From positions 113,118,930 through 113,182,929 of the forward strand of contig OX352762.1 of assembly GCA_947095585.1 (NCBI GenBank): a DNA stretch of 64,000 nt, read 5' to 3'. A program made the translations under genes and the position numbers. Every line of letters begins with the position of its first letter. Within the stretch, counting starts at the first letter, position 1. Source of the DNA: Nephrocerus scutellatus (taxonomy: Eukaryota > Arthropoda > Insecta > Diptera > Pipunculidae). The notes under the pieces are model-generated. The model was not told where the DNA came from. It did not search any database and saw nothing but the letters and a program-made list of their open reading frames with translations. Below, piece after piece: positions 34,445-44,465 of the stretch.

Positions 34445-34985
34445 TTTTATGAGTATATAACAACAGTTATAACAGGTGCTCAAAGTGTCCTCCTTGGTTT
34501 TGTATGCATGCTAGAGACCGTTTTTAGATTTAACGGAATCAGACGCTTAGCTATGCAGTTTAGTGTTTCCAGACATAAATTTCTAATGTACTGCATGGAA
34601 AAAATCTTTATTCATATCACCATACACCTGTGCATGATCTGCTTCCCGATGAGTTGGAAAAGAGACTTGATTTTTCTAACTGATTGCTGAAGCGGAGCTT
34701 GGATGACAACGAATTTTTTAGCAGAATTCTTTGGACGGACGAATCTCAGTTTACAAGAGATGGGTTCACAAAATTTCACAATCTTCATACATGGTCTGCG
34801 GAGAATTCACACAGAACGATACAGTCATCATTTCAGCACAAATTCAGCGTCAATATGTGGGCAGGTGTAATTGGAAACAAATTAATTGGCCCCTTCAAAC
34901 TACCACCCAGGCTGAATTCTACAAACTATCTGGAGTTCTTGTCAAATGATTTACCAGAACTATTGGTTATTTTCTAATATGATAG
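34445..34985 (+). pseudogene. Tc1/mariner-like (IS630 superfamily) transposase pseudogene
   Basis: The plus strand carries, in shifting frames, a helix-turn-helix-like GIRRLAMQFSVSRHKF (34525), then HTPVHDLLPDELEKRLDFSN (frame shift and one stop in place of Trp), then LLKRSLDDNEFFSRILWTDE, SQFTRDGFTKFHNLHTWSAE, SFQHKFSVNMWAGVIGNKLI and GPFKLPPRLNSTNYLEFL. WTDES carries the first catalytic Asp of the DDE triad, and the WAG..GNKLIGP block is the second region of this family. The terminal part with the last acidic residue is lost or beyond the homology. Terminal inverted repeats were not established. Confidence 0.75.
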
Positions 34986-35730
34986 CTGATTTATCCTTAC
35001 ATTTAGACGTATTTATAACAAAATCAATGTCTACGTCCTCTGAAGTTTAACTAAGGTCTGCTCCAACAGCTATTAAAATAGGCTCTCCTACATCGCTGAG
35101 TGCTAATTGTGATGGATTATATTCGCCGGTATCATCAAATTCGCCACCAGACTGTTGTTGTTCATATATCGGTTATATTGATCTTTACAGACTTATTATC
35201 CGTTATTTCCAATATAACATCTTCATTTTACTTTCTTTTACTAGTAGTAAAAGTACGTATAGTAATCATGAAAATTTTCGAACTCGGGATTTTTGCAGAT
35301 TTACCCATATAAAAAAAATCTCTGTCTAACTGTGTGTCTGTGGCTCTGTGTCCACTCTACAGCCCAGCCGGCTGAATTGATTGAGACGAAAATTCATATT
35401 TAAGCTTTTTACATAAATTGGGAGGGCCCTGTTGATTTTGGCGGAAATCGGCCAAACGGAAGTGGTAGTCGTAGTAGTAAACTACTTTGAGAAAATGCAA
35501 AAAAAATTACAAAAAAAAAATATATATATTATACATTTACTAAAGATTCCCGGCTCGTCAGTAAAAGAAAGTCGTATGGTGGCCACATCATCATTTTTTT
35601 CTAAATTTTCATAGTCAGAATCATCCAGATCTGAATTTTCGGAACAGTTCAGTACGTATATCCTTTATTTGGAATTCGGTCTGTTTTCTTTTGTTTAGTG
35701 AAGTCGACTGCAAATGTTGAACAACACAAC
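34986..35730. other. unassigned stretch with weak repeat similarity
   Basis: The block 35300-35470 (gtgtgtctgtggctctgtgt, then gggagggccctg) resembles repeat Y in layout but not closely enough to assign. Confidence 0.35.
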
Positions 35731-35734
35731 ACAA

Positions 35735-36480
35735 CAATAAGGAGGTCTTAAGGAGGTTTTAAGAAGGTCTTGAGGAGGGGTCGTGAGGGGTTTTTGGGAG
35801 GTCTTGAGTGGGATTCTTGATGGGGAACTTGAGAGGGTTTTGATAGGGTGCTTAGTGTGTTTTTGAGGTCTTAAAGGTGTTCTTGAGGGACTATTGAGAG
35901 GAAATTGAGGGGTTTTTGAGAGGATATTTTGTGGAGTCTCGAGGGGATTTTAAGAGGGTCCTGCTGGGGTCTTGCGGGGATCTTCAGAGGGTTTTAAAGG
36001 ATTCTTGATAAGTCCCTAGAATGTTTTGAGAGGGGACTTGAGGGGATCTTTAAGTAGACTTGAGTCGTGAGTAGAGTCTTTAGAGGGGGTTTTGATGGTC
36101 TTGAGAGTGTTTTGAGGGGGTCTTAAGGGAATCTTAAGGGGGTTTGAGGGAGTATTAATGGGGGTAGTAACGTTGGCTTAACGTGGTCTTGAGGTGATCT
36201 TGAGAGTGTTGTAGGGGGGTCCCGAGAGGGTTTTGTAAGGATTTTTAGTGGGGTATTGAGGAGGTCTTGATTGCATTTTGAGAGGGTCGTGAGTGGAGTC
36301 TTGAGAAGGGGTTTAGGTGGTCTTGAGAGTGTTTTGAGGGGGTATTAATGGTGTTAGTAACGTGTTCTTGAGGGTGATCTTGAAAGGTTTTTTAGAGGGT
36401 CCTTTGAGGGTCCTTTCGGGATCTTTTGGAAGTCTTTTGAGGCTATTTTTGGGAACTCGTGGGTGTCTTATGGTTGTCTC
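35735..36480 (+). repeat. degenerate G/T-rich minisatellite, C-poor
   Basis: Units of roughly 15-20 bases such as ggtcttgagggg, ggttttgagagg and gggtcttgag recur some forty times, with G runs of two to six. The strand given contains very few C apart from the tct/tc of each unit, so composition is strongly asymmetric. Individual units differ by indels, which points to age. It ends where the palindrome at 36489 starts. G runs at this density could form G-quadruplexes, but that was not computed. Confidence 0.8.
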
Positions 36481-36488
36481 CATATTAT

Positions 36489-36727
36489 AACTGTTATAAA
36501 ATAAATGAAAATTGCTAGAATGTTTTTAATGTTAATCTGGAATATTTGTGGCTAAAAAAATCATATAATTTCAAAGAACCCTGCTAAGCATTTGTTGTTC
36601 TTTAAATATTGTCATAAACCTCAAATGCTTAGCAATTTTCTTTAAAATTATATGATTTTTTAAGCCAAAATTATTCCAGATTTCCATTAAAGACATTCCA
36701 GCAATTTTCATTTATTCTAAAACAGTT
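36489..36727. repeat. large palindrome (inverted repeat, about 105-bp arms)
   Basis: Left arm starts aactgttataaaataaatga and right arm ends tcatttattctaaaacagtt. Inside, aaaattgctagaatg pairs with cattccagcaatttt, tctggaatatttgtggct with agccaaaattattccaga, aaaatcatataatttcaaag with ctttaaaattatatgatttt, and ctaagcattt with aaatgcttag. The spacer is about 30 bases. A hairpin of this size suggests a MITE, a foldback element or a terminal piece of a larger one. Confidence 0.85.
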
Positions 36728-38270
36728 CTTTTTTATTTTCTTCCTTTTAGGAGGTTAGTTATGCTTAAATAAAAGCAACGTTTTATTTTTATATAATTTT
36801 ATTTTAAAGAGAATTCATTATAGCTAATGAAGAGCGTAAATATTAAGCAATTACAATAAGTAGTAATGCTACAGACTTCATTTAAAGTAATGTTCCATAT
36901 ATGGAACAAATTTAGTGAAAGGGTTAAGCCTTTATACATACTTTTTTGAAGGCAAGACCTTCGGAGTTTTGAATATTCTTCTTCGTGTGCCGTCGTTATA
37001 TGAGTTTGTTGCATTGCTTTGTATTGTAGACGCAATGTCATAAAAAATAAATGATTCGGCAAAAACATTGATGTTCTTTCTTTGGACATAAAATTTCATC
37101 CTTTTTTTTTTTTTTGCTTTTAACATAAAATCGAAAAAGCCACAAGTTTATTTAAACTCTTTCGGAAATTTCAGTTTAATATACTTACCAGAAGACATTG
37201 TTAGGATGCAACGAAGAAAACGTACAGACTTTAACAAATAACGTTATTCAAATCTACACCGACAGTTTCCGATATTATGTTGTCACGTGAACACATCGTG
37301 ACATCCTATTTTTTCGACTTATTCATGCTGTCTCATTGTTTCGCCAGCGGCACTAATGTGCAGTTCAAGCAATGGTGGAGGTGGCATATTATCATCTTTT
37401 TCATCATTTTCCTTTAGTCCTGATTGATTTCTGTGTTACCTGAAGCATTTTTCTCCATAACATCACTTCGTCATTTATTATGTCGCTGGCAATTTTGCAC
37501 ATTGAGCTCTCCTCTCATACATAGAGATGGAGGAAAATTATGTAGTCTTAAAAAAGTATCACCTTTCATAAATCATGTTCCCACCGAAAACGGAAAAAAT
37601 ATGTTCCTTTGAGTACTTTATTGAGTTTGTAGCTGCATAGAAGCTATGTTCATGCAAAGTGTACGTACGCAGAACATCAGCGTATACGTGCCATGCTACA
37701 GAGGAGCTTCAGGAACGTGACAAACAAGATTGAGTTGGCTGAAAACATAAATAAATATATACAATGCATATGAAAAAAAACGGTTTTAAGCGTGTAACAA
37801 CAACCTGCCATAAATTTGCTACAACCCGCCGGTGGATTTTCATTCTCATTTTTTCGTTGCTTGAGAAAAACAAATCTATTATACAATATTCGACGCAGTA
37901 GATTAAGCAATATTTTCAAATAATATACAACACATCATCCTGACACCATGCACGTAATAAGTGTGTGCCTTGTGGGTGGCTGGTGGGTTTTTGCCAACGA
38001 GTGTATGCCATTATGTTCATTTACGAGTTTGTGGTACTGGAACGCATTTTAATATTTAAGAATGTATACGAGCAATAGGATGTTCCATTTTTATTAAATA
38101 ATCGTTCATTTTGGCTTCGATCAATTTCCTGGAAACTCATAAATATTATAAATTGTTTACAGTTTTATGTTGCTGTTATGTGGCAATTTGGGAAATTGAT
38201 TTGTTCAAGGGAGTAAGATCGATCGATTTGAGTAATTTAAGCGAACTGATTTAACAAGAAGCAACTGGAA
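36728..38270. other. no recognised feature
   Basis: AT-rich with a poly-T near 37101-37115. Short frames on both strands without motifs. Confidence 0.35.
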
Positions 38271-38274
38271 TTTT

Positions 38275-38340
38275 GTGGGCGCCGTGGCTCTAGTGTTTAG
38301 TTAGTGCGTTGAACTTTAAAGTCCAAAGTCCAGAAAAGCA
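38275..38340 (+). mobile_element. possible SINE head (tRNA-like)
   Basis: tgtgggcgccgtggct matches the start of the SINE fragment at 43555. An A-box-like tggctctagtg follows, and a ttgaact/agtccaa pairing resembles an anticodon stem. The B box is not convincing and the SINE body is absent. Confidence 0.4.
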
Positions 38341-38695
38341 CAATAATTCTTCTTAATGGCCTCAATGCCAGTCTGAGAGTGATAACTGTCACAAAAAACT
38401 TTTTTTTTTATATTTGCCAAGGGAGAACACCCAGATTGAATTAGGCCACGGCAATAAGGTGTTTCATGCCCTTTATTAAAGTTACAAATAAAATAAAAAA
38501 TCGAATGTAATTTATTTTAATTCGTAGCCGGTTTCAAATTATTTTCTCAGAATTCTCTCTGATTTATTGAAAAAGTAAAACGGAAAAACTGAAACGACGG
38601 GAGTACCTAAAAATGACAATGGCTCATGGTCGAGGAAAAAACAGAAAAGAAAATGTTACAAAGATTAAAAATAAAACAACGGAGTCGAACAAATG
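38341..38695. other. no recognised feature
   Basis: Poly-T near 38401-38409, with nothing else recognised. Confidence 0.3.
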
Positions 38696-38699
38696 ATTC

Positions 38700-39930
38700 C
38701 ACAAAGTTGCAAATCATTCCGCAAATACCCTTGACTTGTTCCTTACCACTCGTCCTGATAAATACTCCGTTAATGTACTATCGCCTCTAGGCTCGTCTGA
38801 CCATTGTGTTGTATCGGCTAATTTCTCGTTAATAAACCACACAGTTAGAGAAAAAACCAAAAAAAAAACAGTTTGGCAATACGAGGAAGCCAATTGGGAC
38901 GGCATCAATAACTTCTCTGGGAAAGTTAACTGGTCGCTATTATTTCGCGATATCAACGTGGACGCCGCCGCTGATGCAATCATCCTTATTCGTATTAGAA
39001 CCTTTATAACTTCCAGGAAGAATTCTGTCAAATGATGGTATGACTCGAGCTGTAAAGAGGCTTCTTGGATTAGGAACTTATGCTTTCGGTTTTACAAAGG
39101 CACGGTTTTACTGAGGAAAACCGAAAGAATTTTAAACGAGCCAGAAATGATTGCAATGCAAAAGATGACTTCAGCGAGTCAAATTCGCCTACGACCAAAA
39201 AATGAGGCAAAAAATATTACAATAAAAAGAATCAAAAATACATCCACGTCGTCGATTCCAATGCTCATTTATAATGACATTCCAGTTTTCAGCTCTATTG
39301 ACAAGGGCAATCTGTTTGCTGCGCATTTTGCAGCTAGCTCCAAGCTTCAAGATTGTGATTTGCTGCCAACTGCACCTCAGCGTATTGAACACTCTATGAG
39401 AAAGATATGCATTCGTACTCGTGCAGTGGCTAGAGTTTAAAATGATCTCAACACTCACAAATCCACTGGGCCAGACTGGGCCAGTACTTACAAAACAGTT
39501 TTCAGCTCATGAAATATCTTAAAACCAATGAAATCCTTAGTGACCGGCAGTATGGATTTCGTGGGCACCGTTCTACTGGTGATCTGATATATATATATAT
39601 ATCTCACCGAAAAGTGGAACCGGTCTAGCATTAATTTTGCTAAAGCAAAGCTGTTGCACTCGATATTTCTAAGGCATTTGACAGAGTTTTGCGTGTTGCT
39701 CTTTTGTTTAAAATGCGTGCTTATGGAGTCGATGAAAAACTGCTTCATTGTAGTGCAGCTATCTTTTGGACCGCTCCATTGAAGTCATTTTGGACAGTTT
39801 CAAATCTAAAATACATCAGATAAATGCTAAAGTTCCACAGGGCTCTGTTCTGTGTCCAACGCTTTTTTTTTTTTTTTTTTATTAATGATCTCTTATCTGT
39901 AAGATATGTAAATTTAAGGCGAACCGAATG
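38700..39930 (+). mobile_element. Jockey-like LINE ORF2: endonuclease end to RT motif B, pseudogene
   Basis: At 38730 LDLFLTTRPDKYSVNVLSPL and GSSDHCVVSANFSL form the end of an endonuclease (SDH kept). The connector reads KKKTVWQYEEANWDGINNFS and NWSLLFRDINVDAAADAI. Next FTEENRKNFKRARNDC-like and SIDKGNLFAAHFAASSKLQD and RTRAVARVLNDLNTHKSTGP lead into RT: NEILSDRQYGFRGHRSTGDL, KAVALDISKAFDRV (motif A Asp kept), then KVPQGSVLCPTLF and INDLLS. The stretch between TLF and IND is an 18-T run (39863-39880). Motif C is absent because the copy ends at about 39930. Several frameshifts and in-frame stops. The same family as 41820, 44476, 25006 and 29318. Confidence 0.88.
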
Positions 39931-41815
39931 AATTTCATCAGCTCCAAGTTGAAACATTAAGATCCAGAAATATCAACAAGCAATGAAAGTAACACCTACA
40001 TGGAAAAATCTTTGCTTCGAGTTTTAATTAATATTAGAAGAGGTATATATGTAAATTTAAAGTACTTTAAAAGTTTTCGTACAAAATGCGCCAAAAACAC
40101 TTGATTTTCTTAACCGACAAGTTGATGTGTTTTAAACAGGGATTAGAAAATGAAGATTAGTGCTGATATTAAACTCATAGAGTCTTCCTCTGAATATAAG
40201 TTTTCCCTTATTTAACCTGCCACAAAAGACTCTTAAAATTAATAACGAGAAATTATTTTTATTCAAAGGAGTCCTGATTCGTAAATTTATTTAAACTTTA
40301 CTGCCAGTGCTGTTGTGGTCTTCCATGCTAAGCGGATTGGAAATTTACTTTCCTTTATGTGAATTTCTTAAATAGCTTGGGAATATCTTACATTTCCAAT
40401 AAATGTATAGAGATAAAAGCATATAATCCGCTCTCTGTATTCGTTCGCTTGCTGCGGTTCGGTTCGGTTGAATTTTAGATTTCTACGTGAAGTAGCCAAT
40501 ACAACAGTGTAGTATATGTAGTTGCAGTGTATGTATCCCGGTCTCGTTCATTCGCCCGCTTCGTTCGAGATACTTTTAGCTGTAAGATTTAACAAAGAAT
40601 TATTGCGGAAAACTTGAGGTAAACTTCTGCGCTACCAACTTAATCCGAAACATTGTACAAAATAACAAATTTTCTATATGTATGTACTAGAAACGCTAGG
40701 GAATTCCAAATTAAATTGAAGCTGCTGATTGTTTGCTGTTACACTGTGCTACGTTGTGTTAATAAACGAATCATTTAATTGCAGATAGTGTTTAACTTGG
40801 AACATCTTCATACTGAATTCTTGCTGAGAACACGTACGAGTTTGTGCAAAGTGTAAATGAACGATTTGTACACCAAATAATGTGAGAATAAATGGATTTT
40901 TGAATAAAGTTGAAGTTGTACATTTTTGTTATAAGTCTGTTCTGTTACTTAGGAGTGTGCGAGTTATTAAACAAATAAATGTAAGAAACGTAATTTTTGG
41001 GTACAAACTTATATATATATATATCTATCGACACACGCCACACGCTATGTGGAAATGTAAAATAACAAAGAAAATGCTTTAATGGTAGTAAGAAGGACAG
41101 CGGCGGTGTATCCTTTATTCCAGAAAGAAGTATTATTTATTCCATACTTTAGGTTTTGTCTAGGTTCGCCTTAAGGTCTCTATATAGGTTTTCCAACTAT
41201 TACTGTCTTTTTGCAATAATCTAAACTCATTGAATTATTTGCCAATTTCGGCCAGGATTTTTCTTCTCTAGGTAGTTTGTGGCCTTCCTCGTTGTCTTAT
41301 TCCCTGTGGGTTTTATGTGGGCTAGGTGTGGAATTTCGTAGTATTCTTTAACTTTACTGTTTCAGTTCCAGTTAACCGAATTTTAGCCGCGCTGTATATT
41401 TTTACATTTCTTTGGTTGATCGGTCGACAAAAATTCTCTTTAGAGATGGTCCTCCACAGTCAGATAATGTTTTGGCTACGCATAAAGTTAGCTACTGGCT
41501 ATATTATGTATTTATGAAAAGTAACACGCTACAATAACAATTGCAAATTATCAAATTTTTTTAGAAATTTGGAGACAAATTAACGTGCGCAAACAGCAAT
41601 ATTCAGTCATCTTGCGCGCGGTTCAGAATAACACATCATTTAACGTCTGGTGGAAGGATTTTAATCAACATAAATATGCACTTTATAATGTTTTCGTGCC
41701 AACAAGACTAAGAAATAGAAGGAGTGAGTTCCCAAATTTGTCAAATCCGTATTGGCCAATTTTGGGTAGCCGGCACCTCTAGAACTAATTTTACACATGA
41801 ATTAAATTTTTAATG
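39931..41815. other. unassigned stretch
   Basis: The block near 41000-41055 (tttttgggtacaaact, a TA run, then atcgacacacgccacacgct) matches 51107-51150, the unit before the tandem array there. Otherwise no assignment. Open frames at 40882 and 41326 are short and unremarkable. Confidence 0.4.
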
Positions 41816-41819
41816 AATT

Positions 41820-41935
41820 ATTAACTGGTCGCTATTGTTCCGGGGTAGCAACGTGGAAATCGCCGCTGATGCGATCACAAATATCATTCTTATTGGAATG
41901 AGAGACTTTATCCCTTTCAGTCTGTCATAGGAAAT
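41820..41935 (+). mobile_element. Jockey-like LINE fragment, connector region
   Basis: NWSLLFRGSNVEIAADAITN and ILIGMRDFIPF match NWSLLFRDINVDAAADAIIL and LIRIRTFI of the copy at 38925. Only about 115 bases remain. The RTE copy begins about 30 bases later. Confidence 0.75.
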
Positions 41936-43159
41936 TGAAGATGGATTGTATGATGCTATGGTACGTTGCGAGGCCAATAACCTCGCCAGTAAAAAACTTT
42001 ATTATGGAACTGCAAATCAGCCTAGGATACACTAATGAACGACGACTACCACGGCACCGAAAACGGCTAAACGATTTATGAATTTTCCCATGGAACGTAC
42101 GCTCAATGTATAGAGCTCGAGCTGCACAAAAGCTAGTCAATATCCTGTCCAAATATAATGTTGTCATAACAGCAATCCAGGGGATTATGTGGATGGGAAA
42201 TGGGACGGAGCCACTCGCAACCAGCTAGACCACGTGTTGATATAGCGCCGCCACAACCCGAACCTGATGACGGTACGAACGTACCGAGGTGCCAACATCG
42301 ACTCTGACCACTATCTTGTTGGTATGGTGCTCCGAGCGCGGATTGCATCATCACGAAAGACTGCATTCGCGAATCAGATTCGAGTCAACACGGCTGACCT
42401 TCGCAACGAAGAGACCAGAAACAACTACGGTCATGCGATAGGACTCACCCTTAATTTAGGGGGAGTAAGTCTTGGGGCTGAGATGTCGGGCGCAGAAGAA
42501 AAATTGACAAGCCTAAAGAATACTGTCATTAGTACTGCTAACTACATCTTAGGCAGTAGCTGTAGTGATCGGAACGGAACGACTGATTCGATGACGAATG
42601 AATGTAAGAATGTTGTGTACCGAGCAATGCAACAGTCTCATAGAACGGGGGCATGTAAAAATGAATATAAGAACTCAGCAGATATGAAAAAACAGTTCGC
42701 CGGAGAATGAAAGCAGCCTGGGAGAAGAATTTCGTCCGTAAACTAGAACAGTACAGAGAGCGAAGACCTCACGTATCGCGGTAGATCCACCAAAGTATAC
42801 GCGGTGTGAATTGCGTCATACCGCGTACTCTTGCGTACTTGCGTATGTACTCTTGCACATACTGCAAAAACAACGAGCGTTATCTGAATTCCGATCTCAA
42901 AGGCGTCTTAGAGCGATTGGTAGAGCATTTTCATAAGTTACTAAAAGGCCAGCTAACTGAGGAATTGGAGGTTCCACCAATGAACGAAGACCCCACTATG
43001 CTACCGCCACGAAGCATAGACGTATAGCAGAGCGATAAATCGGATCAAAAATAATAAGGCCCCAGGATCAGATGATACCACAGCGGAGCTGATTAAATAG
43101 AAGGTCCCGCAATACACCAAGCAATTAATGAAATAATAGTGCAAGTAAGGGTGGGTTTG

Positions 43160-43237
43160 GTTCCCAAAATATACATGCGTAACACAAATGGTCGCAAGAA
43201 GTAGGCCTTGGACCGCAATGGTCTGTCGCGCCGAATA
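43160..43237 (+). mobile_element. SINE 3' fragment inside RTE copy F
   Basis: gtaacacaaatggtcgcaag, aggccttggaccgcaatggt and ctgtcgcgccgaatatt match the 3' half of the SINE at 20366-20470. It stands upstream of the RT start motif. Confidence 0.75.
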
Positions 43238-43554
43238 TTTTTATTTAAGGGAGGAAAAAGCGATGCCAAAAGACTGGCGAAGAGGCATCCAGTACTCTAT
43301 ACATAAGAAACGAGATATCACAACATGCAGCAAAAATCTTGGTATAACGTTGCTGAGTACCATGTATATTTTCTCCTCTATCCTACAATATAGGATAGCC
43401 CCATACGCTAAAGTCATAATTGGTCCATACCAGCGTGACTTCATCCCAGGCAAATCAAGAACTGATCAGATTTACTCTCTTAGGCAGGTGTCTAGAGTCT
43501 TAAAACTCACTGCACATTTTTATAGACTTTAAAGCCGCCTATGATAGCATCGCC

Positions 43555-43688
43555 TGTGGGCGCCGTGGCTTAGTGGAAGTGCACATGGCTGCTGAGCAGA
43601 AGGTTCGTGGTTCAAATCCCAGCAACACCAAAAGTATTTTTCACGGTGTCCCACCTCTCGCGAATGGGTGACAAACGTTCCGAGGGCG
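43555..43688 (+). mobile_element. SINE 5' fragment inside RTE copy F
   Basis: tgtgggcgccgtggcttagt (A-box region 43565-43576) and gttcaaatccc (B box 43610-43620) are followed by acggtgtcccacctctcgcg. It ends in gagggcgagagg, where a short common string joins it back to RTE (aggaacaatcct). It replaces the RT palm between motif A and motif C. Same family as the copy at 20366. Confidence 0.85.
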
Positions 43689-44465
43689 AGAGGAACAATC
43701 CTCTATAAGTCCATTCAAATACTAGCTTACGCAGCCGACACTAACATCGTTGGTAGAAACTCAAGAGCTGTACAGGAAGCTTTCATCTAGATCGAGCGCG
43801 CGGCACGAAATCTGGGGCTGCACATAATTGCGAGCAAAACAAATACATGGTGGCCACGTCTGCGAGTAAAAGATCCAACATTGGTCCCTCAATTAAAATA
43901 GTGGAGCGCGAATTTTGAAATAGTGCAATCCTTTAACTATCTTGGGTCAACTGTAGCAGCCGATAACAGCATGAACCAGAAACTCGGGCACGCTTGCTCA
44001 AAGTCAACAAGGCCTACTTTAGTCTGTCAAGACTCTTCAAATCCAGGAATTTAACCATAACATCCAATCTGCTGGTGTATAAGACACTGGTCATGCCAGT
44101 ACTCACATATGGATCCGAGACTTCGGTGCTTAGCAAAAACCATTCTGATCTCTTATCCACGTTCGAGACAAAAGCCTTACGGAGAATTTTTGGCCCCGTA
44201 TGTGAGCAAGGACGATTCCGGAGACTCTAAATTGATGAGATCTGCGAGCGTTACCAAGATATCGACATCGTAAAGAGACCTAAGCGCGGTAGGCTCCGGT
44301 GGGCAGGACACCTAGCTCGCATAAGATAAGAGAATCGGAAATTCTTCCGCAAGGCCGGCCAAGACCTCGTTGGAATGATGGGGTAGACCGGGACGCCCAG
44401 AGTTTAGGGATGCCAAACTGGATGACATCGGTTTGTAATCGGGCTCGGTATAAAATCTGTATCGA

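Larger units (their letters stand above)
41968..44465 (+). mobile_element. RTE LINE copy F: longest copy, with SINE fragments inside
   Basis: Starts within the leader at cgaggccaataacctcgc and continues with PWNVRSMYRARAAQKLVNIL (start of the endonuclease). Most of the endonuclease body is missing, but GATRNQLDHVL, TVRTYRGANIDSDHYLVGMV and AFANQIRVNTADL survive, then the connector (IGLTLNLGGVSLGAEMSGAE, SSCSDRNGTTDSMTNECKNV, ADLKGV-like). RT begins at 43254 with EEKAMPKDWRRGIQYSIHKK and runs through YSLRQVSR and FIDFKAAYDSIA (motif A Asp kept). A SINE piece then replaces the palm up to TILYKSIQILAYAADTNIVG, where the YADD is YAAD. The C terminus is fairly complete: SSIKIVER-like, KVNKAYFSLSRLFKSRNLTI, LVYKTLVMPVLTYGSETSVL, LRRIFGPVCEQGRFRRL. 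It is cut by a Jockey-like element near 44465 and resumes at 45598. Confidence 0.9.
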
